A program made the position numbers and the translations under genes. The notes below the pieces were generated by a model. The model did no database searches. It was not told where the DNA came from and saw only the letters and a program-made list of their open reading frames with translations. A stretch of 64,000 bases of DNA from Buddleja alternifolia. Lineage: Eukaryota > Streptophyta > Magnoliopsida > Lamiales > Scrophulariaceae. Shown here in pieces: positions 1 through 11,869 of the stretch; position 1 is the stretch's first letter, and each line of letters starts with the position of its first letter. The stretch lies in contig CM033405.1 of the NCBI GenBank assembly GCA_019426215.1, forward strand, positions 9,897,001-9,961,000, in the 5' to 3' direction.

Positions 1-600
1 GCACAAGCAAATTATCCTTATTTAAAATGCGAGACACGCGAAATCCTAGCAATTATACTATATCGTGCAAGTAGCAATGTAGATCGTACCAATCAATAAT
101 TCTACTAATTATTAAAACTATTGTATTACATACTCTTGAGTTAAATCTATACAAATGTGATGATGATGAATTAAATATAAAACTAAATAAACTAAAGGAA
201 AGTAGTAAATACGATTAAGAATGTAGTAGGAAGAAAGCGATTAAGGTTATGATTCAACTCAATTACTCCCTGTGAAACACGATTCTAGATTTAACAAATG
301 TTCATGTTATGACGAGATTTCCTAATGTATCTACTATTTAATATCTTGATATAGCGGTTTTATCTCGGTTAACAACTCTTTATATCTCTATAGTGAAAAT
401 CAAATTAACAAATTATGAAAAGCGTTGCTTACCAAGTATTGGGTTGATTAATTCACGCGATGGTCTTGCACAACAGAAATTAATATTTAAAAACTAAAAT
501 AACGAAATAGGATTATTGATTGGCTCAATTGAATACATAAAGAGAAATTAGAAACACTTACAATAAGCGCTTATTCTAATCTATGTTGGATGGATTAAGC
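1..600 (-). repeat. Decayed Gypsy-type LTR fragment, reverse orientation
   Basis: The stretch aligns by eye with the reverse-oriented solo LTR at 14477-16105. Shared blocks include GCGATTAAGG followed by ATTCAAC, a segment containing TTCCTAA, GTTAAC, and TATATCTCTATA, in the same order and at similar spacing. It starts before the window, so only one end is seen. No coding potential is visible. Substitutions are frequent, so this is an older copy than the solo LTR. It could instead be a related family member. Confidence 0.5.
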
Positions 601-1069
601 AATCAATATATCCTCCGGATTTGCTCCAAGCAATTCCATACGCCTTGTTTGTATCTCCAGTGATAGCATCCCAATCGTGCTGCCTCTAACTGTATCCACA
701 CCTCGTTCATTTCTCTAATTAATTTATTTTTGGTGCTAGTCAATGAATTAATTCTTTTCATTAAGACAATATTCACAAGTAGACTCAGTGACCTCTCCCT
801 TAAAGTTGAGTACATATTCCTTTGCCAATTTGTGCATTCTTTCTTTGAATATATTTCCAAGTCTAGCATGTCACATGTATGTGTTATTTAAGTCATCTTG
901 TTTCCTTTCGTTATTATGTTGAATATGAAAAACGGGATTAATCGGTTGAACAATCTACAAACAATTTTTCAAAGTATTAGTAAACAATAAATTAAAAAAA
1001 ATTCTCAAAAATAAATTGTTGGTCCCAAGTGGCATATGAAAAGGGTCCAGAAGGAAGGGGGTTGCATAG
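601..1069. other. AT-rich spacer before the Copia element
   Basis: The only open frame is a minus-strand stretch of 88 codons at 603-869 that resembles nothing I recognise and may be chance. The five bases before 1070 are CATAG, which nearly match AATAG after the far end of the Copia element and are probably its mutated target duplication. Confidence 0.4.
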
Positions 1070-2780
1070 TGTTAGGATTATGCCCTCAGATGCCATAAAG
1101 GATAGAATGATAGGGCATCTATCTTGTAATAAACTTATTTATTATAAAGGGCATTGTTTAGTTTTTCACTTAAATCTTATCTTCATCTATAAGTAGTGTA
1201 AAATGTTTTGTCCATGTTTTCAGTGCAATCCCTCTACTTCCTATGGGATAGGAAGATTGGCACTAGAGAGATTGATCTTGATTACTTAAACTCGTTCAAA
1301 AGTAATATGAAGTCTTTAATGGACAAATAAAAACTTAGAACACTTGTACAATCTTAGCTCTGACACGGGAGTGTCAGTCGAACACCATGTGATGATGGGA
1401 GCATAAGACTGTACGCACATCAGTGGAACTGATATGCTCGAACATGACTCGCATCGGTTCTGTCACATGGGTTTTCACTTTGTGACTGTCAATGACGCAA
1501 CTGATTATGCGTAACAGGTATAAGTGAACATTTGACCTGAAGTATCAGGCTAAATATGCACTTGTGACGTCAAGTATTTCATTAAAGTAGTTAGACCCAA
1601 TTCATCCGTTGGTGGGGTAGACCTCGAAATGTGGCTTGATGGATAAGTGGTAGTCTTAGCTGATATCTAATATGGGATTTGTTCTCTCATAAGTTATCCT
1701 ATGTGATTATAGATAAATAGAGATAAAAGTCTTTGGCCAAAGCAAAAGAGACAATTGTACGAGGCTCTAAATCGACCTCAAGATCTCGTATTATTATAAT
1801 TAATACATATGGTCAAGTCCAGTGAGTTTAACATAATCATGACTCTCACTTGACTGGGGCACGTGAGTAAAGGGTGTATACTTATATGGTATTTACGATT
1901 GGAAGGTTGTGAAATGATCCAATCATTCGATTTTGTTTGGGTCACGTGACTGGCTAGGTGTTACCCACTTCCTTTTGTTTTCCCTCATTGCCAAACAAAA
2001 CGAACCTAAAGAGTCGCGCTAAAGGATTGATAATGAAAAATGATAAAGTATTTTCTATTTTTATTCTGGGAGATTTAATTTATTGGATAAATTAAATAAT
2101 TAATTAATTACTCATTGGATGAAATAATTAATTATAAAGATAAGATTAATTATTAATTAATATCTTATGGAAATAAATTAATGAATTAATTTGGTTATTT
2201 AATTAATTAATTTATTTAGTGGATATAATAAATTATTAATTAAATAGATAATTAATTAAAACAAAAGAAATCCTGGCCTAGAATGGGTGTCCATGAGGAC
2301 GCCTATTAGGGCGAGGTCTATTTTGTTTGTCTTGGTCAATAAGTCAAGATGTTATAAAAGGACTCCTTGACCTAAAGCAAGACATACAAAATCATAACTC
2401 TCCTAGAAAAGAAAGAAGAAAAAACTCCTCCCTCTCTCTCTATCCTCTAGCCGTCAGTCACCATAGGGAAAAAGAGGGAATTTTTCGTCAATCAATCGCG
2501 CGTAATAATTTAGAGACAACGTGTGTTCGTTGTTCGGATCAAACTTCAAGAAAAAGTCAAGAAATTCAAGAAGAGTAGACCACATGAGGATCGAAGAATT
2601 CAAGATTTCATCAATTCGAAATTTAGAGGATGAATCAGATTTTCCTACCACTTCGCTTCAACGGGTAAGTCGTTATTCGTTTTGCGATTAATTGATTCAT
2701 ATATGCAAATAGAGAATTCGCTTTGGGTTTAATTTTTGTAACTTCCGCTGCGTTTATTTGATTTTTTGCGAAACCCAACT
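1070..2780 (+). repeat. 5' LTR of the Copia element
   Basis: Direct repeat of 20902-22676. It starts with TG; its end, CCCAACT, differs by one base from the CCCAACA of the other LTR. Compared with the 3' LTR it lacks a segment of about 37 bp near 2310 (the 3' copy has an extra GGTGTCC-type repeat unit at about 22172-22210). A TATA box lies at 2353-2360. Confidence 0.92.
2353..2360 (+). promoter_or_regulatory. TATA box of the 5' LTR
   Basis: TATAAAAG inside GTTATAAAAGGA. The same block is conserved in the 3' LTR at about 22247-22254. A run of CT-rich and A-rich sequence follows, as expected of the transcribed R/U5 part. The position roughly 430 bp before the LTR end suits a Copia promoter. 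Confidence 0.7.
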
Positions 2781-2781
2781 G

Positions 2782-2793
2782 TGGTATCAAAGT
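2782..2793 (+). other. Primer binding site (initiator tRNA-Met type)
   Basis: TGGTATCAAAGT directly follows the 5' LTR. The canonical plant Copia site is TGGTATCAGAGC; this copy differs at two positions, consistent with decay. Confidence 0.8.
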
Positions 2794-2794
2794 C

Positions 2795-3863
2795 AATCTC
2801 TGATTTGTATATTTGATCATGTTTATGTGATTTTTGATATGCATATTATGTGTTTTTGAAACATGGAATTATGCATTCTTAAATCTGCGTTTTTAATGGT
2901 TTTAAGCATGGATTTTTATTTTTTATGTTTATTGTAAATCTTGATATTTTTGTGATACGAGAAAAAATCAAGAAACAGGGAAAAACGGGGCTCGAAAGAC
3001 CCAAAGAGTGCACACACAACGGCCATGCCGTGACGGGTCATGTGCTTCGACACACGACTCGCTGAACCGAGTCTCAATCCAAATCTAAAAACGGGCTTGG
3101 TATTGGGTCGAAATTGGTATTTGGGTTTTGGGTAAATTTAATTATTATCCAGGTGGGTCAAAAGGATGATGACCCAGAATAATTCAAATTAAGCTCAATT
3201 GGAAAATTACTCAATTTCAATTTATTAATTTGTTTGGGCTTAATTTAATTAATTCCAAATGGGCCAATGGATTGGTGATTTGCATTTAAATTAAAACTAG
3301 CCCAATAGAAATTAATAATGCGTGCACGTTTTTCTAATTAATTAATTTTGGGCCAAATTAAATTAAATCCAAGTGGACCAAAAAGATGGTGACTTGGGTT
3401 TGATGAAATCGATTCCAATAAGATTAATTGAAATAAAATATTTAATTAGAATAATTAATTATTTTTCTTAGAGATTAATAATTAATTTATGGATTAAATA
3501 TTATTAATTTTTCCTCAACTTGGAAATTACTTAAACATTTGAATAAAGAATATAAATTATTTTTCTTGCATGATTAATAATTAATTCTTTAATCAAATAA
3601 AAAAATTTCCAATTAATGATGGTTTTAAATCATAATAAAATGGAATTTCATATTTTATGTTTTCGTTTTAGTAGGACTAATATTATTTTAATTAAAGGTA
3701 GATATACTTAATTTATAATTTTGTATATCTAAGTCATCTAGTAGGACTAGAATGATTTTGATTGAAATAAAGAATATATAAAAGTTGAGAATTTTATAAA
3801 AGACTTTGTAGTTGGACTAAAATTTTAAATAATCAACATAAGTGTTTTAATATAACAAGCATG
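2795..3863 (+). other. Copia leader region, non-coding, with imperfect tandem repeats
   Basis: AT-rich leader before gag. Three imperfect copies of a block of about 55 bp (a GGGC or GGGT word, an AATTAATT-rich stretch, CCAnnTGGnCCAA, then GATGGTGAC or similar) lie at about 3117-3175, 3232-3285 and 3348-3405. A second local repeat, TAGTAGGACTA, occurs at about 3670 and 3740. With 14300-14476 and 16106-16974 this gives a leader of about 2.1 kb, long for a Copia element. No gene is seen. Confidence 0.6.
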
Positions 3864-4328
3864 TATTAAATGGGGAAATTTAGCCAAATAGCCCTCTTTT
3901 GAAAATCTTTTAAGGTAATAGCACCTCTACTGTAGCCTCGTACTGTACCAATTTCTTATAATTGCACATGGGTCCAGTTATTTCTGAAAACATTTAACTT
4001 TGGTCCTTATAAAATAAAACTTTACAAAAGCAACATAATATGACAAAATGAACTATGTTACCTTAATTTTTATCATCTAACGAATTAAGCATTCTATTCC
4101 AAAATTCTCATGTAAGAGGGTTGATTCGTAAATCCAGTTGCTTCATCAACGAAGACTAATGTTGGATATGGAGTAAAGTACCTATCTTACCCTTTTGAAT
4201 TTCAAAATATATTCTTAACTTATTTAATAATTTAAACTTAGGAACATTGTTCGGATAACTCGAGAAAACCTTTCTGATGTGGAAGATCAGATTAAACTGC
4301 AACCACAGAGCATACTCAGAATACTCAA

Positions 4329-4340
4329 GCTCTGATACCA
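4329..4340 (-). other. Pararetrovirus primer binding site (tRNA-Met)
   Basis: On the minus strand the bases read TGGTATCAGAGC, an exact match to the tRNA-Met 3' end complement that starts minus-strand synthesis in caulimovirids and marks base 1 of their maps. It lies about 450 nt downstream of the viral TATA box, a normal leader position. It is better preserved than the primer site of the host Copia element. Confidence 0.8.
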
Positions 4341-4793
4341 TTTTGCTTGCACACTAGGGGGAACTATCCCGCACATTTTGTCTCCTGACCAGTAACACCG
4401 AGAAGGTAAACAAAATCTTCCCAAAGCAATATCAGATATTATTGAAAATAATAATTTGTACAGTGGAAACATATTTTTGAGACGATGAAAGAGTAGAATG
4501 TTACTACTGTTCATCATCATTTTGGGCATTTTAACATTTTTGTGCTTTCAGTTTTTTAATGTTTTTGTATTTTTTGAACATGAGAGAGCTATAACATTTT
4601 TAAATAGTGGGGGAATCGCATCCCTAGGGGTAACCTACTCACTATGCATATTAATAAAGCATAAAAACTTACAAGAGATTTTTGCACACAAAGTAGATAT
4701 TTTATTGCAAGAAAGGATAAGAGATTCTCAAGCAACCAAGAAGTGTGGGTTGGAGAATGTTAAGGTGCAATTTTTACAAATGAGGGGAGAGGT

Positions 4794-4806
4794 CCTTTTA
4801 TAGGCC
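4794..4806 (-). promoter_or_regulatory. Pararetrovirus TATA box
   Basis: The minus strand reads CCTATAAAAGGAC between the end of the large 3' frame (5132) and the primer site (4340), where the pregenomic promoter of a caulimovirid lies. Transcription would start near 4770. Enhancer motifs could not be assigned with confidence. Confidence 0.65.
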
Positions 4807-5131
4807 TCGGATCTGAAAATATTACAACAAATTGAAAAAAAACTTGGCATCCACAGTTGCCATTATTACAAACAGTACAAATAGTGCTTAAACAGTAAAA
4901 AAGTAAATATGTGGCAAACTCGAATAGTAAAAGTGTACAGTAAACATGCATTATTGTAGCTGGTAGACTGAATGCTGCTTTAAATTTTTGTCCGGTTGCT
5001 GAATTATTAATGCCCTTTCATTGTTGCTCCAAGTTGAAACTTTGCTGCTTTCAATACTGCTACAAATTATTGTCCTAGCTGAATTTATGGTCTTTGTCTG
5101 GAGATGCATTATGTTGCTGAAACTTTGTCTT

Positions 5132-6722
5132 CTAATAGGTGTCTCGGCTGGATCCTTCTATTCCTTCTAGATCTAGATTATACTTAGGTTGATATTCCAA
5201 GCTAGGTGTTACTTTCTTTCCTAATGTTGTAACACTGAATCTGCATCTGGCTCTTGTTGGAATAAAAATATTCTGATGATGTGCTTGAAAAATTAGCTGA
5301 TAATCTGGTGATAAGTCCATATTTGGTCTCATATATGGTCGTTGTGTCTTTCTTCTTATTTCCAGGATTAGCTTGAGTTCTTCTGCGTCTGCTAAGGGGT
5401 TTGATACTACGTGGCATAGTCTGAACATTTCGAATTTGGCTGGTTCCCAACTTTCATAATTTTCATTTACCGTTATAAAGGAATGACCCAATTCTACTCC
5501 TGTAGTGTTTCAAATTGGAGGTAATGATGATACGTCCAAACGAAGATTGAAATCTCTTTGGCTGAAAGAAAAATTGACTGTCTCTGAAATTTGTTTGCCT
5601 AAATGTTTTACTTGATCTGGATCAAATATAAATATTTTTGATACAAAACCATAGTATAAAACCGTTAAATGCTGATAAAAGTATCATCTATCCATCCTTT
5701 TTTGAAGAGTGAAGCATCTATGTGGACATTAGGCCATGAAAAGTATTTGACTGTATAAAATTTTAACGTTCCTTCATGGCGAATAGGCTCTCCTTTCCAT
5801 TGCAATAAATGAGTCAAGGGCTTTATTCCTTCTATTTGCTGAGTGATGAGGATTTGGGCTACTTTTAACATCCTTGCATGAAAACTATCTTTTGCTTTCT
5901 GCCAAATTATGGGTTGTATTTCTTCTGGAAAGGTTAAAACTGTGTGACACGGATAATGAAAGGTTCGGACTGAGAAGAATTGGTAGCATTTATCCTTGAT
6001 TGTTTTCGGGACATCTATTTGTCTTGGGTTTGTTAAATGGGCTAATAAATTTTGATGCTGGACTAATAGGTCTTGATAGAACTTCTCAAGGTTGGTAAAG
6101 CGATTAGTTATGATTTCAAGATCTTCTTCGAGTGATTCTAGGTCTGGGCTTATAGGTTGCTTTCCTTTTGAAAGTATTTTGGGCTTTGCGTTTTCGGCAT
6201 TGGGCTGAATGTAAAAGTTTGGGCCTAAAAGTCTCTTTGCTGCTGCTAGTGCCTCATGAAACTGTTTGAATGGCTCCAAGTGTCCTTTTGCTACCTTTTG
6301 AATGCTCTGTAACGCCATTTGATAGTCGGTAAAAATTCCAACTGGCTGTACCGCGGCTTCTTCTGCTGGAAAATTTTTGTTTTTCGAAATAGAAGCAAAG
6401 TGCGTTTAACGCTGATAATTTGCTGGATGGTGAATTGACTTCCCATAATGCATTTAGTAGAATGCTCTGATATTCTGTAATATAGGGAGTATCTTTTGGG
6501 GGTCTGAAAACATGTCTAATTGGAAGTGCTATTTTGCTAAATGTTTTAAAAACATTCTGAGTGGCTGGATTAAAGAACTATGTTTCAATTGCAAAGGCGG
6601 GTCCATTCGGAATATTTTGCTGAAAGTAAGGTCTGAAAGCTGGTCTTCGGGCTATTTAGTTGAATGGTATTTGAGCTGCCGAGGGAGGTCGAGTTTGTTG
6701 GTTGTCTTGGTCGTTGGAAGCC
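5132..6722 (-). pseudogene. Large 3' frame of the pararetrovirus, unknown product
   Basis: A minus-strand frame begins at an ATG at about 6722, just after the RNase H region, and runs with interruptions to 5132. The best open parts are 6318-5665 (217 codons) and 5491-5132 (119 codons), giving an original product of roughly 500 residues. The first part has a charged, probably coiled segment around EDLEIITNRFTNLEKFYQDL. I do not recognise the family. By position it matches the translational transactivator cistron of several caulimovirid genera or ORF4 of tungroviruses, but I see no diagnostic motif of either. Classic badnaviruses have no large frame here. Stops and a frameshift near 5500-5660 show it is broken. 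Confidence 0.6.
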
Positions 6723-6739
6723 ATGATCTGTTACCCAAA

Positions 6740-9700
6740 ATTAGAGTTCATGGTCTGCTTAATAAATATGTTATGTTATTGTTTGATCCTTTAATATGTT
6801 CAAATTCTACTTTATATCCGTTACCTTCTATTGCATTTCTAAAATTTAACCATCTTTTATTATTTTATTTTCTAGAATTTTCATTTATTATGAATTTAAC
6901 TACAGCTTCACAATCTGTTCTAATAGTAAAAAGTTTATTTAAATATAGTTTAAAATGGTCTATTGCTTTGACTATTCCTGCTATTTCATAATCTAGACTG
7001 GTTCAATTACTTCCTGTTTTATTAAAGTTACCACTTGAATAAGCTGATTTTTTTTCTTCACTTTTTGGAGAAAATTTATGAGGTTTACATTTTAATATTG
7101 TTCCTCATCCTTCTATAGAACTATCTACTTCTATTATGACATAATCAGTACTTAAAGGTAATTCTAAAGGTTTTAAATCTTTAACTATTTCCTTAATTTT
7201 TCTGACTAGGTTAATATCTTCCTAATTAAAGTGTCTTTGGCTTGATTTTCCTGTTTTCTTATATATTGGTCCTACTAATATACTAAGTTTAGGAATAAAT
7301 TTTCTAGAGTAATTTAATATTCCTAGAAATGCTTGTATTTGTTTTAAGTAGGGGTGAGCATTGGTTTTGAAAAACCACCCGAACCGAACCGCACCGTTTT
7401 TGTCAATTTTCTAAGCAAATCGTGGTTTAAATTTTAAATGAAAATCGCACCGCCTTATGCGGTTTGGTTTCAAAATTAGTGTTTAAAAAACCGAACCGCA
7501 CCGCCACCGCCGACATACATATATACATATATATATATATATTTCTTATTATTCTTTTTTAATTTGAAATTTTAATAGATTTTACTCGTAATACTCTTCA
7601 TATTTATAGTTATTTAATATTTTTTATTAAATTGACATGGTTATATATTTTACGTGATTAATAATATGTTCAATCAACATTCGTGCTTGAGACTTTTAAA
7701 GTGATAATATCTTATGATATTTTTGTGTTATATTTGCTTTATTTAATTGACACTTGAAGAGTTTTGACCAAAAAAAGTATTATAAATTATATTTATGACA
7801 TTTGTTTTATCTAACTATCACAATTATTTGTAATAGTAATGTCGCATTAGATCACCTATTGTTTTATAACATTATAATATACTTTACAATATCCTTTTGC
7901 AGATTTTAGTGCACAAATTTTAATAAACAAATAATTACAACATGTTGTACCAAAAAAAAAATTACAACATGTCATTTTTTGTATTAGTTGTTTATTTACA
8001 AATTTCTCGTCCTACCGTTCATACAAGCTAGATAAAGATATTTTCTTATATATGAGTGTATTTATTTGATATATTTATATATATAATAAAATATGTACAT
8101 ATTATATTTATACTCAGTGTAAAACAGATATTTAAAGTGATATACTAGTATTCTTTCTTGTTCTAAACACATGATATATATAGTACTCTTATATAATAAT
8201 ATGTAATGACACTAGTATTTTTTTTAATGATTCATGGAGTTTTATCTGATAAATATTTTTCGGACAAGTAGTTTCTTAGTTATGAATTATCATTATCTTT
8301 TTATTAATTAGTTTAACAAAAAATATGACAAGCATTCTTTGCTTATTTAGTTTTAAAATGTAAAATCACTTGAAAAACCGCCAAACCGCACCGAACCGCA
8401 CCGAATCGCACAAAACTGCATAGTTGGTTTTGATTTACAAAACCGCAATTTCAAATTTTATGTCCTCCAAACCGCACTTGGCAATTTGGTTTAAAATTAA
8501 TAAAAAAAACCGCAAAATCGAACCGCGATCACCCCTAGTTTTAAGTTTTCTAGTTTATCTAGGAAATCTAAAAAATTTTGAGCTATATGAAGTTGTAATT
8601 TAATCTGTCCATTTCCTATTTCCAAACCTTAAAATCTTATTTTTCTCTTAAAAAGTTTCATTTTCTTTTTGGACACTATTATTACATTTTCTTCTATTAA
8701 ATTAAACACTTGTTTTAAATGATCTTGATGCTGTTTAAAATTTTCAGAAGCTACTAAAATGTCATCTATATATACTAAACAGAAATCTAAATTTTTAAAT
8801 ATACTATCCATAAATCTTTGAAATATTGCTGAAGCATCTTTTAATCCAAAAGATAGAACATTCCACTCGAAATGTCATTCACTACAGCTGAATGCAGTCC
8901 ATTTTTTGTCTTCTTCTACCATTTTAATTTGATTATATCCGCCTTTTGGATCAAATTTTGAAAATATCTTTTTATTTTGTATTAGATTAATTAACTCATC
9001 TTTATTAGGTATTGTATAAGCATCATCTTCTGTATTATCATTAAGTCTTTTATAATTATATACTATTCTAGGTTTTCCTCTTTTTATTTCTGCATTATTT
9101 CTTACTATAAAAGTTGCCGATCTATGCGGACTATCACTTCTTCTTATAATACTGATTTCTATCATTTCTTTTATTTGTGTTTTGAATTCTTTTATATCTT
9201 CACGAGAATATTCTATAGCTGTTGTTCTTATTACTATATCGGGGTTTAAAATATTTAGTTTAAAAGTATAACTTACTTTGTTTTTGGCCAAATCATCTCC
9301 TATAAATCCTAATATTTCTATTTTATGCAGAATTCTTTCATTTTCTAGGTTTAAAACTCCTAATCCCTTTCCTATATCTCTAATTTCTTCATCTAATAGG
9401 ATGTCTATGGTTTCAGATTCTATATTATTTTGTTCTAATTCTTTGAAAAAATCTAAATCATTGTTACCATGTCCACCACGCTTCGCAGTCAACTCTGATT
9501 GTTTAATATATCTATTTGTTGGAAATGTATAATTATGTTTACTAATAGCAATATAATTTTTTCCTAATAATATACTTCCATTTAATGCACAAATAAAGTT
9601 TAACCCTAAAAGGAATTCATGGCTTTTTATGTTATCTGGCGCTATAAGTACTTGTCCTAATGTATATTTGCTACTATAATTTCCTGAAAAATCTTTAAAT

Positions 9701-9850
9701 TGTATTCCTACATTAACTAACTCTTTTGTTATTTTCATTAATCTATTTTCTACAGTTCTACTAGTAACAGTGTAACTTAATTGTGCTTCAAATTCTTTTG
9801 GTACAAGACTAAAGCTAAGCATGCTTTTTGTACTTCTTGTATCTAAAATG
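6740..9850 (-). pseudogene. Pararetrovirus protease, reverse transcriptase and RNase H region, interrupted
   Basis: The pol part of the viral polyprotein. The protease active site lies at 9843-9835 and reads DTR instead of DTG, so catalysis would be lost. RT motif 1 (GKPRIVYNYKRLN) and the following FSKFDPKGGYNQIKM are in the open stretch 9822-8875. An in-frame TGA at about 8875 breaks the frame, which resumes with the catalytic motif YIDD within 8811-8629. A hAT element (8537-7349) separates this from the connection and RNase H region (about 7340-6740), which shows conserved pieces such as IRTDCEAV but several stops. The product would have made viral DNA from pregenomic RNA in the cytoplasm. 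Confidence 0.85.
7349..8537. mobile_element. Non-autonomous hAT element, 1189 bp
   Basis: The ends are inverted: the left starts TAGGGGTGAGCA and the right ends GATCACCCCTA. They are flanked by a perfect 8-bp duplication, GTTTTAAG (7341-7348 and 8538-8545), the hAT signature. Both subterminal regions are rich in CCGAACCGCACCG-type words in opposite orientation. The middle is AT-rich with a TATA microsatellite near 7520 and has no transposase frame. It inserted into the viral polymerase after integration and is the innermost element of the nest. Confidence 0.9.
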
Positions 9851-10185
9851 ACTTTAATTTCAATATATTTTTCTTGATTACACCATTTTCGACAATTTAA
9901 AAGTATTAAACTACTAGTATAGGGTACCTGTATTTGGGGTTCATATGTTGTATTTTGTAAATGGGTTTCTTCTAATTGTTGGTTAGGTTCATTAATTTCT
10001 TCTATAACTACACCTTTTCTTTTATTTTGATTACTGCTTATGTTTTCATTATTTCTTAATTTTAATTCTAATACTTGTATTTTTAAGTCTAAATTTTCTA
10101 CTTTATGACTTAGAATTTCTATAGTCTCTAGTTTTTTACTAGGTTTAGGAGATACATCTGTTTCTATATTATATGCGTCTTTAGC

Positions 10186-10266
10186 ACAAATAAAACAAAT
10201 TTCGTCAAAACATATATTGCACTAATATCTTAAATGCATATCAGGATATAATCTACAAATACTACA
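10186..10266 (-). other. Second cysteine motif of the pararetrovirus coat region
   Basis: The minus strand encodes cysteines spaced C-X2-C-X11-C-X2-C-X4-C-X2-C, with an in-frame TAG as the last of the eleven spacer codons. From memory this spacing is the cysteine-rich signature of badnaviruses and tungroviruses and is absent from caulimoviruses, which makes it the best clue to the affinity of this copy. Confidence 0.7.
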
Positions 10267-10299
10267 GGCTATACTCATAGTTCCTTTTCCATTTATATA

Positions 10300-11710
10300 T
10301 TTATGTTCACATGAATTATTCATATAGGTATACTCTATTATATTTGGAATTTGTGGTCCTTCTTCCCTTACTATACTAAATATGCTTTCATTATCACTTT
10401 CATTACCGTCTATACTTACTACATTTTCATCTAATTATTCTGCTATGACTGCCCTTTCCATATTAAATAGTCTTTTCGGACATCTATTAGCTAAATGTTT
10501 AGGATCTCCACAAATATAACAGGTGCATTTCGTAGTTGATGGCTTTTTAACATAATTAGGGGGTTTTCTTCTTTGTCTATATTGTCTAAAACTAGATTTT
10601 AGTTTATTTGATTTCCTTAATATTTTTCGTTTTGGCTTAAAGTAATTCTTCTGTCCATATTGTTGTGGTGTGTATATAGCTTTTCTACAAAATTCATAAA
10701 ATTATTTTCTAATTTGTTCTCTAATAAAGTCTTCTTTACACCCTGAAGTTTAAAAAAAGTGTATTGTACTCTGGTCCTATACCTAATCCTATAAGATTAA
10801 TATTGTTTTTTATCCATTCTTCATGTATTCTTTCTCCTAAATCTTGTGGTAATTTCGTAAAATATCTATTACATAATTCTTCATCAAATGCTTTATTAGC
10901 TTCTCCTATTAATATTGTAAAATCCTGACTAAAAGGTATAATATATTTTATATCGGTTATAGTGAGTTGTTCTAGGTTTCTAAGTGACGTATCTTGTATG
11001 AATGTATTTTGTCTTCCTGAATCTATTCCTATTATTAAAGTTATAATAAAACTAGTAAAACTATAAGGATTGTTTCCTAAGGCTTTTATTTTATTAATTC
11101 TATTAGGATTCTTTTTCTTCTTACCTTGCCAGATAGATAATGTTGTAAGTCCTAAGCATGTTTCTAAAAAGTTAAACATATTCATATCTGCTTTTTTATT
11201 TATTTCTCAATGACTTACTACACATTGTTCCCATATATTTACTTCTTCTGGCCACATTTGTGGACTTTCTAATTCAATTACTAACATATTTCCACTCATG
11301 GTTTTTCCAATGGGTTATCTTGATCTGATATATTTATTTGGCTGGGCTGAACCATATTCATATGTTGGGCTTTTCCATTCTTGTCTACCACTCATTTCTA
11401 CATTTCTGGCTGAAATTTCACTATAATCTAGTTCTACTCTAGTTCTTTTTCCTATATTACTACTAGTACTCGCTTGGTTATCTGCCATAAAGGTTATTTC
11501 GTTACTATTCTTTTCCTTATTTTTAAAGAATTTTTCAAATTCTATTTTTCCTGAACATATATCATCTACTAAATCAATATTATAATATTGTTTAAATTCT
11601 TCTTCAGCTGGTTCCAAATTTATATCTAAATTCATTGCTTCAAAATACATTTCATCTACTAATTCTCTTAAATTATTTATCTTAAAATTCTTTCTTAATA
11701 TTTCTTCCAT
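10300..11710 (-). pseudogene. Pararetrovirus coat protein region
   Basis: Minus-strand coding remnants in three parts. 11710-11315 (131 codons) is acidic at first and ends in a basic stretch. 11185-10736 (149 codons) corresponds in position to the capsid core. A basic Lys/Arg-rich segment then leads to a zinc finger at 10527-10480, C-X-C-X2-C-X4-H-X4-C, seen as CTCYICGDPKHLANRC. Coat proteins of this family package the viral DNA and bind RNA through this finger. Stops and frameshifts occur between the parts (for example near 11200 and 10700). The assignment of the middle part as capsid core rests on position and on the finger, not on a recognised motif. Confidence 0.72.
10480..10527 (-). other. 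CCHC zinc finger of the pararetrovirus coat protein
   Basis: All metal ligands are intact in CTCYICGDPKHLANRC, spacing C-X-C-X2-C-X4-H-X4-C. The family norm is C-X2-C-X4-H-X4-C, and the extra leading C-X-C is the badnavirus/tungrovirus form as I recall it. Confidence 0.85.
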
Positions 11711-11869
11711 ATTTTTTGGTCTATAATCATTTTTAAGCTGACTTTCTAATTGTCTAATTTCTTCCTCTATTTCTTCTATGTCTTCTTCCTCTTGATCTTC
11801 TTCACTTTCTATGTCAGATATTATTTCCCAATTTGCAACTGGTTATTCTAACTTCTTCTTCTTCTAAAT

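Noticed and set aside
4498..4803. Plus-strand frame of 101 codons with a hydrophobic start
   Set aside because: Antisense to the viral promoter and leader between TATA box and primer site; AT-rich chance frame.
6512..6991. Plus-strand frame of 159 codons
   Set aside because: Antisense to the viral RNase H region, whose motifs read on the minus strand.
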